Shown: piece by piece, positions 53,343 to 62,076 of the stretch
How positions within the stretch are numbered: the first letter of the stretch is position 1
How the letters are laid out: each line of letters begins with the position of its first letter
NCBI GenBank assembly: GCA_964584595.1
Contig: CAZPAM010000004.1
Coordinates: forward strand, 1 to 64,000
Direction: 5' to 3'
Source of the DNA: Scalindua sp964584595
Lineage (GTDB): Bacteria; Planctomycetota; Brocadiia; Brocadiales; Scalinduaceae
DNA: 64,000 nt
Translations under genes and position numbers: made by a program
Notes under the pieces: model-generated
What the model was told of the DNA's origin: nothing
What the model saw: the letters and a program-made list of their open reading frames with translations, nothing else
Databases searched by the model: none

Positions 53343-54860
53343 TTAGTATTCTTTATTTATTAGCCTGTGCATTCTGGTCCAATTCCCTTTTTGTATATCC
53401 TTCAGCCCTTCTTGCACTAAATAATTGTAGTGTTTCTTTGTTAAAGGAAGAAACGATATCATTATTGAAAGTATATAATATAACAACCAATGTATATTAA
53501 GTTGTCTTATCCTCTGATTTGTCAGCAAAAACATTATTTTTGGTGAAATACTAACACCTTTTGAAACATAGTCGTTTAGTAAAAAGAAAAGACTGTTCAA
53601 ATAAGTTTTATTACAATCATGAAAGTGTCTACGATAAACGTCATTTAAGTCATCATTTATTATGCCATCTTTTTTTGCTTTTATATATAATTCAGTCCCT
53701 GGGTAAAAACTCAAAGTAAAGATGGATAATCTATATGGGGTTGGGAGTTTTGATAAGAACATCAGCGTTTCAATTGAATCCTCATCAGTTTCCCAAGGGT
53801 TATCTAAAATTATATCGTATTGTGGCATTTTGATTTTATCTTTGAACTCATTTATTATCTTGACAGTTCTCTCAACTTGTTGATTGGTATGCCGACGATT
53901 GTATAATTTTTTTGCACGTTCACTTCCTGTCTGTATACCCATTCTAATAAAGTTCAAGCCTGCATCAACAAGTGGCGATAATTTTTCTCTATTGAGTGTT
54001 GAAGGAGTTGCTCCTGAAATAGCCAGCGGCAGACGTACATTTTCTCTATATTTTTCGCAGAATTCCTTTATTTCATTTACAGAAAAGCAAAAAAAGGCAT
54101 CATCATCAAAATAAATACTGTCTATAAAGGGTAAAAGTTTTCTTGCCTCAACCAATTCATTAATTATATTGTTTATACTTCTTTTTCTTAGTGGTTTTTG
54201 ATTGGGGTACATTTTGTTGAAAGTATTATTGCAACAATATGTACATCCAAAAGGACATCCCCTTGTAGGCATCGTCGTATAAGTTCCGTTCAAATACTTG
54301 TTTATTAGTTTTATATCCATCTTTTGAATGCACCCTTTATCCAATATAAAATGAGTTCTATAGTCATAATCAGGAAATGGTATTTGGTCTAAGGGCTGAG
54401 TTAACGGTTGGATTGGATTTGTGATTATTTCCTCTTTATGTTTGAACCAAATACCGTGAACATGATAATATTGTCCACCTTTCATTCTATTTAATAGCTC
54501 CACTAAAGCTTTTTCGCCTTCTCCTACGCAGACCATATCTGCATAATTAAGGCATTCCTCAGGCCGTATGGTTGGATGAACACCTCCCCACAATATGGGA
54601 ATATCATAATTCTCTTTTAGCTTTTGTGTGATTTGAATAGCATTATCAAAGAAATTTGTCATCAATGAAATTCCAATCAAATTTGATTCTTTTGATAATT
54701 CAATAATCTCATTCAGTGTTTTATTTTCATACTGTTCCGTAAATGATTTTGGTAGAAATAAGAGGTGCACATCATGTCCTTCTCGCTTGAGGCATGCCGA
54801 TATAGTTCTTATCCCAAATGCTTGAAGGTCTGGATATGGAGATATTAAAGTTATTTTCAT
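53343..54860 (-). CDS. B12-binding radical SAM protein
   Basis: A 505-residue protein with an N-terminal cobalamin-binding-like region (opening KITLISPYPDLQAFGIRTIS and containing GGVHPTIRPEECL). A radical SAM domain follows with CPFGCTYC near residue 204. The C-terminus is rich in hydrophobic residues (near 460). Enzymes of this type often methylate or rearrange lipids, sugars or cofactors. With the FkbM methyltransferase next to it, it forms the two-gene block that interrupts the deacetylase gene. Confidence 0.82.
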   Translation of the reverse strand: MKITLISPYPDLQAFGIRTISACLKREGHDVHLLFLPKSFTEQYENKTLNEIIELSKESNLIGISLMTNFFDNAIQITQKLKENYDIPILWGGVHPTIRPEECLNYADMVCVGEGEKALVELLNRMKGGQYYHVHGIWFKHKEEIITNPIQPLTQPLDQIPFPDYDYRTHFILDKGCIQKMDIKLINKYLNGTYTTMPTRGCPFGCTYCCNNTFNKMYPNQKPLRKRSINNIINELVEARKLLPFIDSIYFDDDAFFCFSVNEIKEFCEKYRENVRLPLAISGATPSTLNREKLSPLVDAGLNFIRMGIQTGSERAKKLYNRRHTNQQVERTVKIINEFKDKIKMPQYDIILDNPWETDEDSIETLMFLSKLPTPYRLSIFTLSFYPGTELYIKAKKDGIINDDLNDVYRRHFHDCNKTYLNSLFFLLNDYVSKGVSISPKIMFLLTNQRIRQLNIHWLLYYILSIMISFLPLTKKHYNYLVQEGLKDIQKGNWTRMHRLINKEY

Positions 54861-54978
54861 CTTTTATGTGTACTACTACACACTTTCTATCAGTCAGCAA
54901 ATATTTTGTAGAAACGAAGTTTAGCTATACTGTACCTCATTTTCAAGTCGCAAATATTGTAGTGCCTGATGTTTGATG

Positions 54979-55986
54979 CTATAATAATGAGGCAATTAAA
55001 AATTGTCTTTCAACTTTTACAAAGAATCCATTTCTTTTAAGATGTGTTACAATCTTTTCCGTATTACCGTGACATTCTACTACCATTTTCTTTATTTTTT
55101 CAAGATGTATTCTTTTGCATGAAAGGAGTGATTGTAATTCATATCCCTCACAGTCCATTTTTAAAAAATCAATTTCACCAATATCCTCTATAATTTCTCT
55201 TAATGAAACAACCTTAATTTCTACAGTCTTACCTTCTCTTTCCTTGGGTACTTTTAATCCAAATCCTGATGTTGGCCCACTGAAAGATTTGTTTTCTTTT
55301 ACGGAAATAATCGAATTTTCATCACTTACCCCAAAATCTTTAGTTATTATATTCTTAATATTGTTGAGTTCAATATTCTTAATCATAATCTGATAAAGGA
55401 CTGGATGTGGTTCATAAACATAAACAATTGATGCGCCCAAATGTGAAAAGTAAATTGCTGTATCACCAATAAACCCTCCAATATCAAGGATAATTTTGCC
55501 TTGAATATCTGGCATGTATTTTCCATATTCTTCATATACAAAAGCATTTCTCAGTATCAATATATCAGATCTAATTTCTTTTCTTATCATAAACTTGAGT
55601 TTATCTTTAACAGTAACAAGAAAAAAATCGTTGTCGTATTCTTCAATAAAGAAACCAGCACTTAGCGCAAGATAAACTATATTGCCAATGTGAAATATGT
55701 CAAATTTCAAGACTGTTTTCTTGTTAAAAGCGCAAATACCTAGTTCATTTTTTTCCTTACTGTACGAATTTATTATCTTATTACATAGTAATTTAGAAAG
55801 TGCATATAGGCACTCTGTGACTCCCCTTTCCTTTATATCTGTTTGATTAATCTCTATATATAATCTATCTGGTTTTGTTTTGAAATAAACCTTCCCTTTA
55901 CTTTTTATACTCCATCGCACGCAAAAATAAATATAAGAATTCTTCATGGTGAAAAGGAGTGAAGAAAGTTTGTGCAATCTGTCCAT
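54979..55986 (-). CDS. FkbM-type methyltransferase
   Basis: A 335-residue protein. A poorly conserved N-terminal half of about 160 residues precedes the FkbM methyltransferase domain. In that domain IILDIGGFIGDTAIYFSHLG is the SAM motif, YVYEPHPVLY follows, and IDFLKMDCEGYELQSLLSCK is the family signature. It is longer than the other FkbM protein in this locus. The ATG lies five bases after the stop of the split deacetylase fragment. Confidence 0.83.
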   Translation of the reverse strand: MDRLHKLSSLLFTMKNSYIYFCVRWSIKSKGKVYFKTKPDRLYIEINQTDIKERGVTECLYALSKLLCNKIINSYSKEKNELGICAFNKKTVLKFDIFHIGNIVYLALSAGFFIEEYDNDFFLVTVKDKLKFMIRKEIRSDILILRNAFVYEEYGKYMPDIQGKIILDIGGFIGDTAIYFSHLGASIVYVYEPHPVLYQIMIKNIELNNIKNIITKDFGVSDENSIISVKENKSFSGPTSGFGLKVPKEREGKTVEIKVVSLREIIEDIGEIDFLKMDCEGYELQSLLSCKRIHLEKIKKMVVECHGNTEKIVTHLKRNGFFVKVERQFLIASLL

Positions 55987-55991
55987 GATTT

Positions 55992-56468
55992 TTATAGTAT
56001 TGGATTAGTATGTAAAAGCAAATTATTTAACCTCTCCTGCCAGTAACTGCATTCTGATGATACGAAGCCGGTGGTTAAATAAATCGTGGCAGGAATCTTT
56101 GACTTGCTTAGGATTGGATAAGCGATGTCATGAAAATCTATCCATCCATCATCAAAAGTAATTACAAAGCTGTCTTCAGGTATATTTTCCCATTTGTCAA
56201 AATTCTGTATCATGAAGTCCATTGAGATTACCGGGTAACTATTGACAATATATTTCATACATTCCTCTAAAGTCTTTTGCTTTGTCAACAGACTAATGTC
56301 AAAGAAGGTATCAGTTACACAATGGAACATCAATATAGTAACCTTTCCACTCATAATGAATCTTTTATAGAAGATAAAGATTCCTGAATAGAAGAAGATT
56401 ATAGCAACTATAAACTTGATACTTCTTCTAAGATTAAACAAATTTTCTCCTATCCTATAGCAAGCCAA
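55992..56468 (-). pseudogene. N-terminal half of a split polysaccharide deacetylase
   Basis: A 158-codon frame beginning with TTG. Its N-terminal part (RRSIKFIVAIIFFYSG) resembles the membrane-near start of exopolysaccharide deacetylases, and the text then continues KVTILMFHCV, FVITFDDGWIDFHDIAYPIL and SYWQERLNNLLLH before a stop. The metal-binding TFDDG motif is intact. The rest of the fold, with the His-x3-His motif, is found 2.7 kb away at 52920-53291. An alternative start is the ATG at 56354. The fragment is very unlikely to be active alone. Confidence 0.75.
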
Positions 56469-56717
56469 GCCGGAATCCGGCAGAAATTTAACAAATTACA
56501 GACTATATAAATTCTTCTGAGAAGCAGAAATATAATAGACAAATTCATTAATATTTACAACCTGGCTTTTTCAAAAGAAGAAATAATTGAGAGGGGACAT
56601 GATATGCGAGAATCTTGATGCCCAGAATGATATGTTGGTTTTGGAAGGCGGAGAAAACATCTTCAACTTTTGAGTATAGGAATGATTATTGTTTTGAAAT
56701 TATGAAAATATTATTAC

Positions 56718-57623
56718 CTATGATTTCTCTCTAATTCTCCAAATTATCAGGACAAAGAATGTTACAGCACAAAGCCATATCTGAGTTACAAAAACATAAC
56801 CTGCAATGGAAATCCATATTTTATTAAGTCCGGATTCATACCATTTTTTCTGAACATACAACTTAGTATTGCCAAATAGTCCTTCGGAAGCACCATATGC
56901 CCCTTTATATTTCTTGGTAGAAATACGTTCGTCTGTTTTTTGAGTTTCCCCTGTATAACCCTTAAAAATTGAACTGGATTCACCCTTATCTGCACTTTTC
57001 TTTGCCGCTGGGGTCTTTTGAGTCTTGCGCACACTCTTTTTTGCTTCAGGTTTTACTTCCGCTTTTTTACTTGCTGCGCGTGCCGGGGCCTTTTTTTCGG
57101 GCGTTGCTTTAGCTTCTGCCTGTTTCTTTTGAGTTAATGTCTTTTTCAGGGTACTATCAGCCTGTAGTGATTTTTTACTCTGCTCACGGGTTTGGGAAGA
57201 TTTAACGCGTGTTTTGGTTTTTTTACCAGCCTTTCCTCCCTGAGACAACTGTCTGAAAATTGCTTTTTCTTTTTCGGCTTCACCTGTCTTCCCTAATTTA
57301 CTGTAGGCCAGAGATAGTGAATAGTGTACCTTGGCATAATCAGGATTTATATTAATAGCCCGTGTATAAACTTTGACGGCTTCATCATACTTCGCCTTGC
57401 AATAGTGTGTATTCCCCAAACCATAAAGGGCATAGACATCATTAGGTTTAATCTTTATCGCCGCTTCAAATGATTTTCCCGCCTGGTCATATTTACCCTG
57501 TTTATAAAACTCAATACCCTTATTATAATGCTTGGAGAACTCACCGGCTCCATATGATGGAGTCATGCAGGATATCGTTAGAGAGAGCACCACGAATAAT
57601 TGTAGAAACAGGAATTTCTTCAT
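56718..57623 (-). CDS. TPR lipoprotein with Lys/Ala-rich linker and C-terminal TM
   Basis: A protein of 301 residues from the ATG at 57623. Its signal peptide ends in a lipobox-like LTISC (Cys19). Two or three TPR units follow (about residues 30-125, including HYNKGIEFYKQGKYDQAGKS). A basic linker rich in Lys, Ala, Pro and Ser comes next (about 135-215), similar in style to histone H1-like tails. A membrane helix lies at the C-terminus (about 276-298, IAGYVFVTQIWLCAVTFFVL). The frame also runs 24 codons further upstream, but the lipoprotein start is preferred, with AGG about 10 bases before it. A lipid anchor at one end and a TM helix at the other is unusual. Confidence 0.72.
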   Translation of the reverse strand: MKKFLFLQLFVVLSLTISCMTPSYGAGEFSKHYNKGIEFYKQGKYDQAGKSFEAAIKIKPNDVYALYGLGNTHYCKAKYDEAVKVYTRAININPDYAKVHYSLSLAYSKLGKTGEAEKEKAIFRQLSQGGKAGKKTKTRVKSSQTREQSKKSLQADSTLKKTLTQKKQAEAKATPEKKAPARAASKKAEVKPEAKKSVRKTQKTPAAKKSADKGESSSIFKGYTGETQKTDERISTKKYKGAYGASEGLFGNTKLYVQKKWYESGLNKIWISIAGYVFVTQIWLCAVTFFVLIIWRIREKS

Positions 57624-57879
57624 TCTATATTTACCTGAGAAAGACTTACTGACTTGTGAAAACTCTAATTTACCAAACAAATAATTGACTGTCAAGGTAC
57701 GTCTCTCCCGCCAAACAAACCGTCGGGCAGGCCTGTTATATCCCTGTGCTTCCTGATGTTCAAACTTCCTGTTTTGTAAAAACTCAATATCACACTATTT
57801 TCCTAAGTAAGCTTTTTTAATATAATACATGAAATATTAAGAATATACTATGAAATCAGGACTTATGACAAATTTTCAG

Positions 57880-57907
57880 TTTACTTTTAATAAAAATAAG
57901 GTATAAT
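57880..57907 (+). promoter_or_regulatory. Promoter-like site upstream of the small envelope gene
   Basis: TTTACT at 57880 and TATAAT at 57902-57907, separated by 16 bases, lie about 50 bases before the start codon at 57956. Confidence 0.5.
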
Positions 57908-57955
57908 TCATTAAAAATAAAACATGTCTTTTCTTTAGAAAAGGAGGAAAAGTAA

Positions 57956-58213
57956 ATGGATAAGATATTTAAGATAGGCTTACTGGTATTAGGGTTTAGT
58001 TATTTAGCGTATCTGTTTTGTCCTGTTGCGAATCAGGTAGGACGGTATAGTTTTCGGGAAACGGGGAGCGGTATTAATATTTTAGACACTACCAATGCTG
58101 ATTTATATACTCTCCCTGAAGGCAGTATGTTAGAGGGGTGGAGAAAACTTAATATAAGAACTGGTAAATATGAGGGTGTTAAGTATTTTCTTCCACCTAA
58201 AGAAGGCAAATAA
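57956..58213 (+). CDS. Small envelope protein, unknown function
   Basis: An 85-residue protein beginning MDKIFKIGLLVLGFSYLAYL, which is a signal anchor, followed by a short polar domain (YSFRETGSGINILDTTNADL). AAGGAGGA at 57941-57948 is a strong ribosome site at good spacing and supports the start. No family is recognised. It lies 52 bases before the next gene on the same strand and is probably cotranscribed. Confidence 0.65.
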   Translation: MDKIFKIGLLVLGFSYLAYLFCPVANQVGRYSFRETGSGINILDTTNADLYTLPEGSMLEGWRKLNIRTGKYEGVKYFLPPKEGK

Positions 58214-58265
58214 ATAAGTGAGAACGGTAAACTGGCTAATATGATTCGGAAGAAAGGATAGTGAG

Positions 58266-58700
58266 ATGAAATATGCACGGTATATAGGACTTGTAATCGC
58301 TGTATTATTAGTATTCACCCCTCTATCTTTTGCAGAAGAACGGTATAACGTACATGTGGAAGTTAAGTGTGAAGATGATGTTCTTCAATCATCAGTCGAG
58401 AGTTTCACAAAGAGAGAACTTCGTAATGTGGGTAATATAAACATAACAGACACTGAACCATATTTTAAGTTAGGCATTATTGCAACGAATATACTCAACA
58501 TACATACCAGGCCTATCGGAACGGTTGTGATTTCTACAGTAGTTACTTTTCATGAAATGGATACCCCAGGGTCAGATATCATGGACCATATATTAATTAC
58601 AGGAGATGGTATTGATAGCATTCGTGACTTATGCATATCGCTGGTTGCGGCATTTGAGACCAATACTTTAGAGCCAGTAAGAAAATCTAAAAGGGATTAA
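58266..58700 (+). CDS. Exported protein of unknown function
   Basis: A 144-residue protein with a cleavable signal peptide (residues 1-23, ending SFAEE). A mature domain of about 120 residues follows, probably alpha/beta (VHVEVKCEDDVLQSSVESF and FKLGIIATNILNIHTRP). AGGA about 10 bases upstream supports the ATG. No family is recognised. It is followed by an intergenic inverted repeat. Confidence 0.68.
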   Translation: MKYARYIGLVIAVLLVFTPLSFAEERYNVHVEVKCEDDVLQSSVESFTKRELRNVGNINITDTEPYFKLGIIATNILNIHTRPIGTVVISTVVTFHEMDTPGSDIMDHILITGDGIDSIRDLCISLVAAFETNTLEPVRKSKRD

Positions 58701-58801
58701 TTGGCCACAGATCGGCACGGATCAAACACGGATTTACAAAAATAGGATGGTTATTTCTTTGCTTTTTTATCTGTGTTCAATCAGTGTGTATCCGTGGCTA
58801 A
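58701..58801. repeat. Imperfect inverted repeat of the CCACGGAT / ACACAGAT type
   Basis: Bases 58701-58733 and the reverse complement of 58769-58801 match at 24 of 33 positions. Each arm contains a repeated CAC(A/G)GAT-like text. Elements of this style are often seen as intergenic repeats in draft genomes of environmental bacteria. It starts right after a gene's stop codon and may act as a transcription end between convergent genes. Confidence 0.65.
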
Positions 58802-58893
58802 ATTCTGCTTCTCTCTTCTTGCCTATCTTTGCGCCTTCCTGCCCGACGTACTGTTAGGCGGGTGCGGTGAGATTCTTATTCTCTTTTGTTTAT

Positions 58894-60435
58894 TTACCTC
58901 CACAAATCTCGGTCCAGATTTCTGTATTGAACGGCTTCTGAGATATGTTCCCGGTGAACGTCCTTGCTCTGGTCAAGGTCTGCAATTGTTCTGCCGACTT
59001 TAAGTATTTTATTGTAGCCCCTTGCAGAGATGTTGAGCTCAGTCATAGCCTGATGAAGTAATGCTTCTGCCTGATTATCTAATAGGCAATGTTTTTTCAG
59101 CGTCCTCGTAGACATTCGGGAATTGGTTGAGTATTTGAGTCCCTGAAATCGTTTTAACTGTACCTCGCGTGCTTTTGTAACTCTTCCCCTGATTACCTCT
59201 GACGATTCACAGGTTGAGTCAGAGGCCAGGTCTCTATACTGAACATTTGGAACCTCAACATGGATATCAATCCTGTCAAGCAAAGGGCCTGAAATCCTGG
59301 AAATATAATTTTGAATCTGGCGAGGTGTACAATGACACTCCTTCTTAGGATCAGTGTAATAACCACACGGACAGGGGTTCATCGCTCCGACCAACATTAT
59401 CTCCGCCGGAAACATCACTGAACTCATTGCCCTTGAAATCGTAATCTCATCCGTCTCTAATGGCTGACGCAGTACCTCCAGCGTCTTCCTGTTAAATTCC
59501 GGCAGTTCGTCAAGGAAGAGGACTCCATGATGGGTGAGGCTTACCTCTCCCGGACGTGGAAAGCTGCCGCCGCCAACCAATCCCGCAGTACTGATAGTAT
59601 GATGCGGACTGCGAAAGGGCCTGGTTGCTATCAGGGATTGATCCGAACCTAAAAGCCCTGCCGAACTGTATACCACAGTAGTCTCAATAGCTTCTTCCAG
59701 TGTTAACAGGGGCATTATGGTAGGGAGCCTCTGTGTCAACATCGTTTTGCCCGAACCCGGAGGCCCAATCATAAGTACATTATGATTTCCTGCGGCAGCT
59801 ACGGTGAGCGCACGTTTTACATGTTCCTGCCCCTTAACATCCATAAAATCTACTTCATAATGAGAGGAGTCACTGAAAACGTCTGCAAGGTTTAATGTGA
59901 AGGGAGGGATAGATAACTCATTTGTCAGGAAGCCTACGGTATCGGAGAGTGTCTTAACGGGAATAACATCAATGCCCTCCACAATAGCTGCTTCTTGTGC
60001 ATTTTCGGCAGGGAGGATCAACCCTTTCAATCCTGCCGTTTTGCATTTTTTCGCCATTGCCAGACAGCCGTTAACCCGTCTTACCCGGCCATCCAGAGCG
60101 AGTTCGCCTACTATACCGTATTCGTGTATCTTATCCGTATTAATCTGGTTTGTAGCAATGAGGAAACCCATTGCTATCGGTAGTTCAAAAGAAGGTCCCT
60201 CTTTCTTTCTATCTGCAGGAGCCAGGTTAATGGTGATATTCTTTACAGGAAATCGATAACCGCAGTTCTTAAGCGCCGCCTTTACCCTGTCTCTGCACTC
60301 CTTAACAGCAGCATCCGGCAGGCCAATGACCACCGTTGAAGGCAACTGTCCCTTTGCAACATATACCTCTATCTCCAGCACATAGGCTTCGATCCCGTAT
60401 GCTGCAACACTCTTTACCTTTCCAAGTCCTGCCAT
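58894..60435 (-). CDS. YifB/ComM family Mg-chelatase-like AAA ATPase
   Basis: A 513-residue protein. The N-terminal Lon-like domain starts KVKSVAAYGIEAYVLEIEVY and contains TVVIGLPDAAVKECRDRVKA. The AAA domain has Walker A GPPGSGKTML (about residues 219-228) and the Walker B region VLFLDELPEF. A zinc-binding loop (NPCPCGYYTDPKKECHCTP) is followed by a conserved C-terminal domain. The family includes ComM, a helicase for branch migration in natural transformation; in non-competent bacteria the role is not well known. It is cytoplasmic and full length. Confidence 0.9.
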   Translation of the reverse strand: MAGLGKVKSVAAYGIEAYVLEIEVYVAKGQLPSTVVIGLPDAAVKECRDRVKAALKNCGYRFPVKNITINLAPADRKKEGPSFELPIAMGFLIATNQINTDKIHEYGIVGELALDGRVRRVNGCLAMAKKCKTAGLKGLILPAENAQEAAIVEGIDVIPVKTLSDTVGFLTNELSIPPFTLNLADVFSDSSHYEVDFMDVKGQEHVKRALTVAAAGNHNVLMIGPPGSGKTMLTQRLPTIMPLLTLEEAIETTVVYSSAGLLGSDQSLIATRPFRSPHHTISTAGLVGGGSFPRPGEVSLTHHGVLFLDELPEFNRKTLEVLRQPLETDEITISRAMSSVMFPAEIMLVGAMNPCPCGYYTDPKKECHCTPRQIQNYISRISGPLLDRIDIHVEVPNVQYRDLASDSTCESSEVIRGRVTKAREVQLKRFQGLKYSTNSRMSTRTLKKHCLLDNQAEALLHQAMTELNISARGYNKILKVGRTIADLDQSKDVHREHISEAVQYRNLDRDLWR

Positions 60436-60482
60436 TATAACCTTCCCTGGTTTTTTTTCGACTGCTTGTGTTTATTACAAAC

Positions 60483-61967
60483 CTATTTCTTCCATGTCAG
60501 TGGCAAAAAGATAAGTATAACGGTGTATATTTCAAGCCTGCCCAACAGCATGCAGAAAATCAATACCCATTTACAGGGATAAGCAATTTCGCCATAATTT
60601 CTGGTAGCGCCTACATCGGCCAGGGCGGGACCGATATTGTTCATCATCGATGCCACAGCGCTGAATGAAGTAATAACCTCTGTACCAAAGACGGTCAGGA
60701 TAAGAGAAAAGATACCAAACAGTCCAAGGTGTATTACAATAAATCCTAATGTGTTTGTGATTATGTCTTCGCTGACCGGTTTACCGCTGAGCTTGACATG
60801 CATTATGGCCCTTGGCCTGAGCAGGTGGACCATCTCTCTTACACTGGACTTAAAAAGAAGCATTATTCTTGCTACCTTCATACCTCCGGCAGTCGAACCC
60901 GCACAGCCGCCGATAAACATGAGAAGGACGAGGAAGAATCTGCAGAAATTCGGCCAGATATCAAAATCTGCGTTAGTATAACCGGTACTGGTTGTTATAG
61001 AGACGGCCTGGAATGCGGCATATCTCAGCGATCCGCCTACGCTTTCGTATTCGTGATTTTTTACACCCCCATTGTATGAGGATGACTCAGAGAAAAACAG
61101 TGCAATTGTTACTAAACAAATAACACATAATATCAGGCATACAAAAAAGCGCAGTTCCGAATTAACGAAGACTTTTCTGATTCTCCCTGTGACCAATTGA
61201 TAATGAAGTATGTAATTACTGGCAGATATAAAAATGAAAACCATAACTACAATCTCTATAAACAGGCTGTCAAATGCCGCAATACTCTGGTTCTTTGTAG
61301 AAAATCCTCCTGTAGCAATCGTCGTGAAGGCGTGGCAGACGGCATCGAATATTCCCATTCCTCCAAACCAGAACAGGGGAATTACTATAGCAGTAAGAGA
61401 GAGGTATATAATCCACAATATCTTTGCAGTCTGAGCTATGCGTGGCTTTATCTTGTCTGTTGTAAGATCAGGCGCTTCAGCGCTGAACAGTTTGTGTCCT
61501 CCAACGCCAATATTCGGAAGAACTGCGACGAAGAAAACAACGATACCCATTCCTCCGAGCCACTGCGTCATGCTCCTCCAGAAAAGAATACTATGCGGTA
61601 ATGCTTCGATATCGCTGAAAATGGTTGCGCCTGTGGTGGTAAGCCCGCTCATTGATTCAAAGTAAGAATCACAAAAGTTATCACATGCCCCTGAAAACCA
61701 GTAAGGTAAGGCTCCAAAGACGGCACAGGACACCCACCAGAATGTAACAATCGCCAAACCCTCTCTGATAGTAATATCTTCATTCCTGGGTTTCAGAGAA
61801 AATTTTAAGGCTAAACCAATGATTCCTGATGCAATGATTGATAGAGCAAATGCCCCTATCTCTTCCCTGGTTCCATAAGCAAGAGATACTCCAAATGGTA
61901 TGAACAGTATACTGAAAAGAAGTATTATGAGATTTCCCAGGGTGTGTAGCACCAGAGGTATGTTCAT
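60483..61967 (-). CDS. trkH: TrkH-type potassium uptake channel
   Basis: A 494-residue integral membrane protein with the repeated pore loops of the Trk/Ktr family, for example MSGLTTTGATIF, CHAFTTIATGGFSTKN, STSTGYTNADF and MNNIGPALADVG. Length fits TrkH. It moves K+ across the inner membrane with TrkA as the cytoplasmic gate. The trkA gene lies directly upstream on the same strand, 109 bases away, so the pair is probably one operon. Confidence 0.92.
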   Translation of the reverse strand: MNIPLVLHTLGNLIILLFSILFIPFGVSLAYGTREEIGAFALSIIASGIIGLALKFSLKPRNEDITIREGLAIVTFWWVSCAVFGALPYWFSGACDNFCDSYFESMSGLTTTGATIFSDIEALPHSILFWRSMTQWLGGMGIVVFFVAVLPNIGVGGHKLFSAEAPDLTTDKIKPRIAQTAKILWIIYLSLTAIVIPLFWFGGMGIFDAVCHAFTTIATGGFSTKNQSIAAFDSLFIEIVVMVFIFISASNYILHYQLVTGRIRKVFVNSELRFFVCLILCVICLVTIALFFSESSSYNGGVKNHEYESVGGSLRYAAFQAVSITTSTGYTNADFDIWPNFCRFFLVLLMFIGGCAGSTAGGMKVARIMLLFKSSVREMVHLLRPRAIMHVKLSGKPVSEDIITNTLGFIVIHLGLFGIFSLILTVFGTEVITSFSAVASMMNNIGPALADVGATRNYGEIAYPCKWVLIFCMLLGRLEIYTVILIFLPLTWKK

Positions 61968-62076
61968 GTTTTGAATTTATGCCGCGCTCGCCACACAACA
62001 CGTCCGCCCGGATAAGCCATTCGGACAAGTCGGGCAAGAAGGCACTAAGTCACAAATAATATTTGTAATAGGAATT
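61968..62076. other. Short GC-rich spacer between trkA and trkH
   Basis: A 109-base spacer with a GC-rich patch near 62005-62040 (CGTCCGCCCGGATAAGCCAT). It resembles in style the GC-rich patches at 748-802 and near 23200. No gene. Confidence 0.35.

Noticed and set aside
58773..59003. Open frame of 76 codons on the plus strand
   Set aside because: It runs into the 3' end of the YifB/ComM gene on the other strand and begins within a repeat arm.
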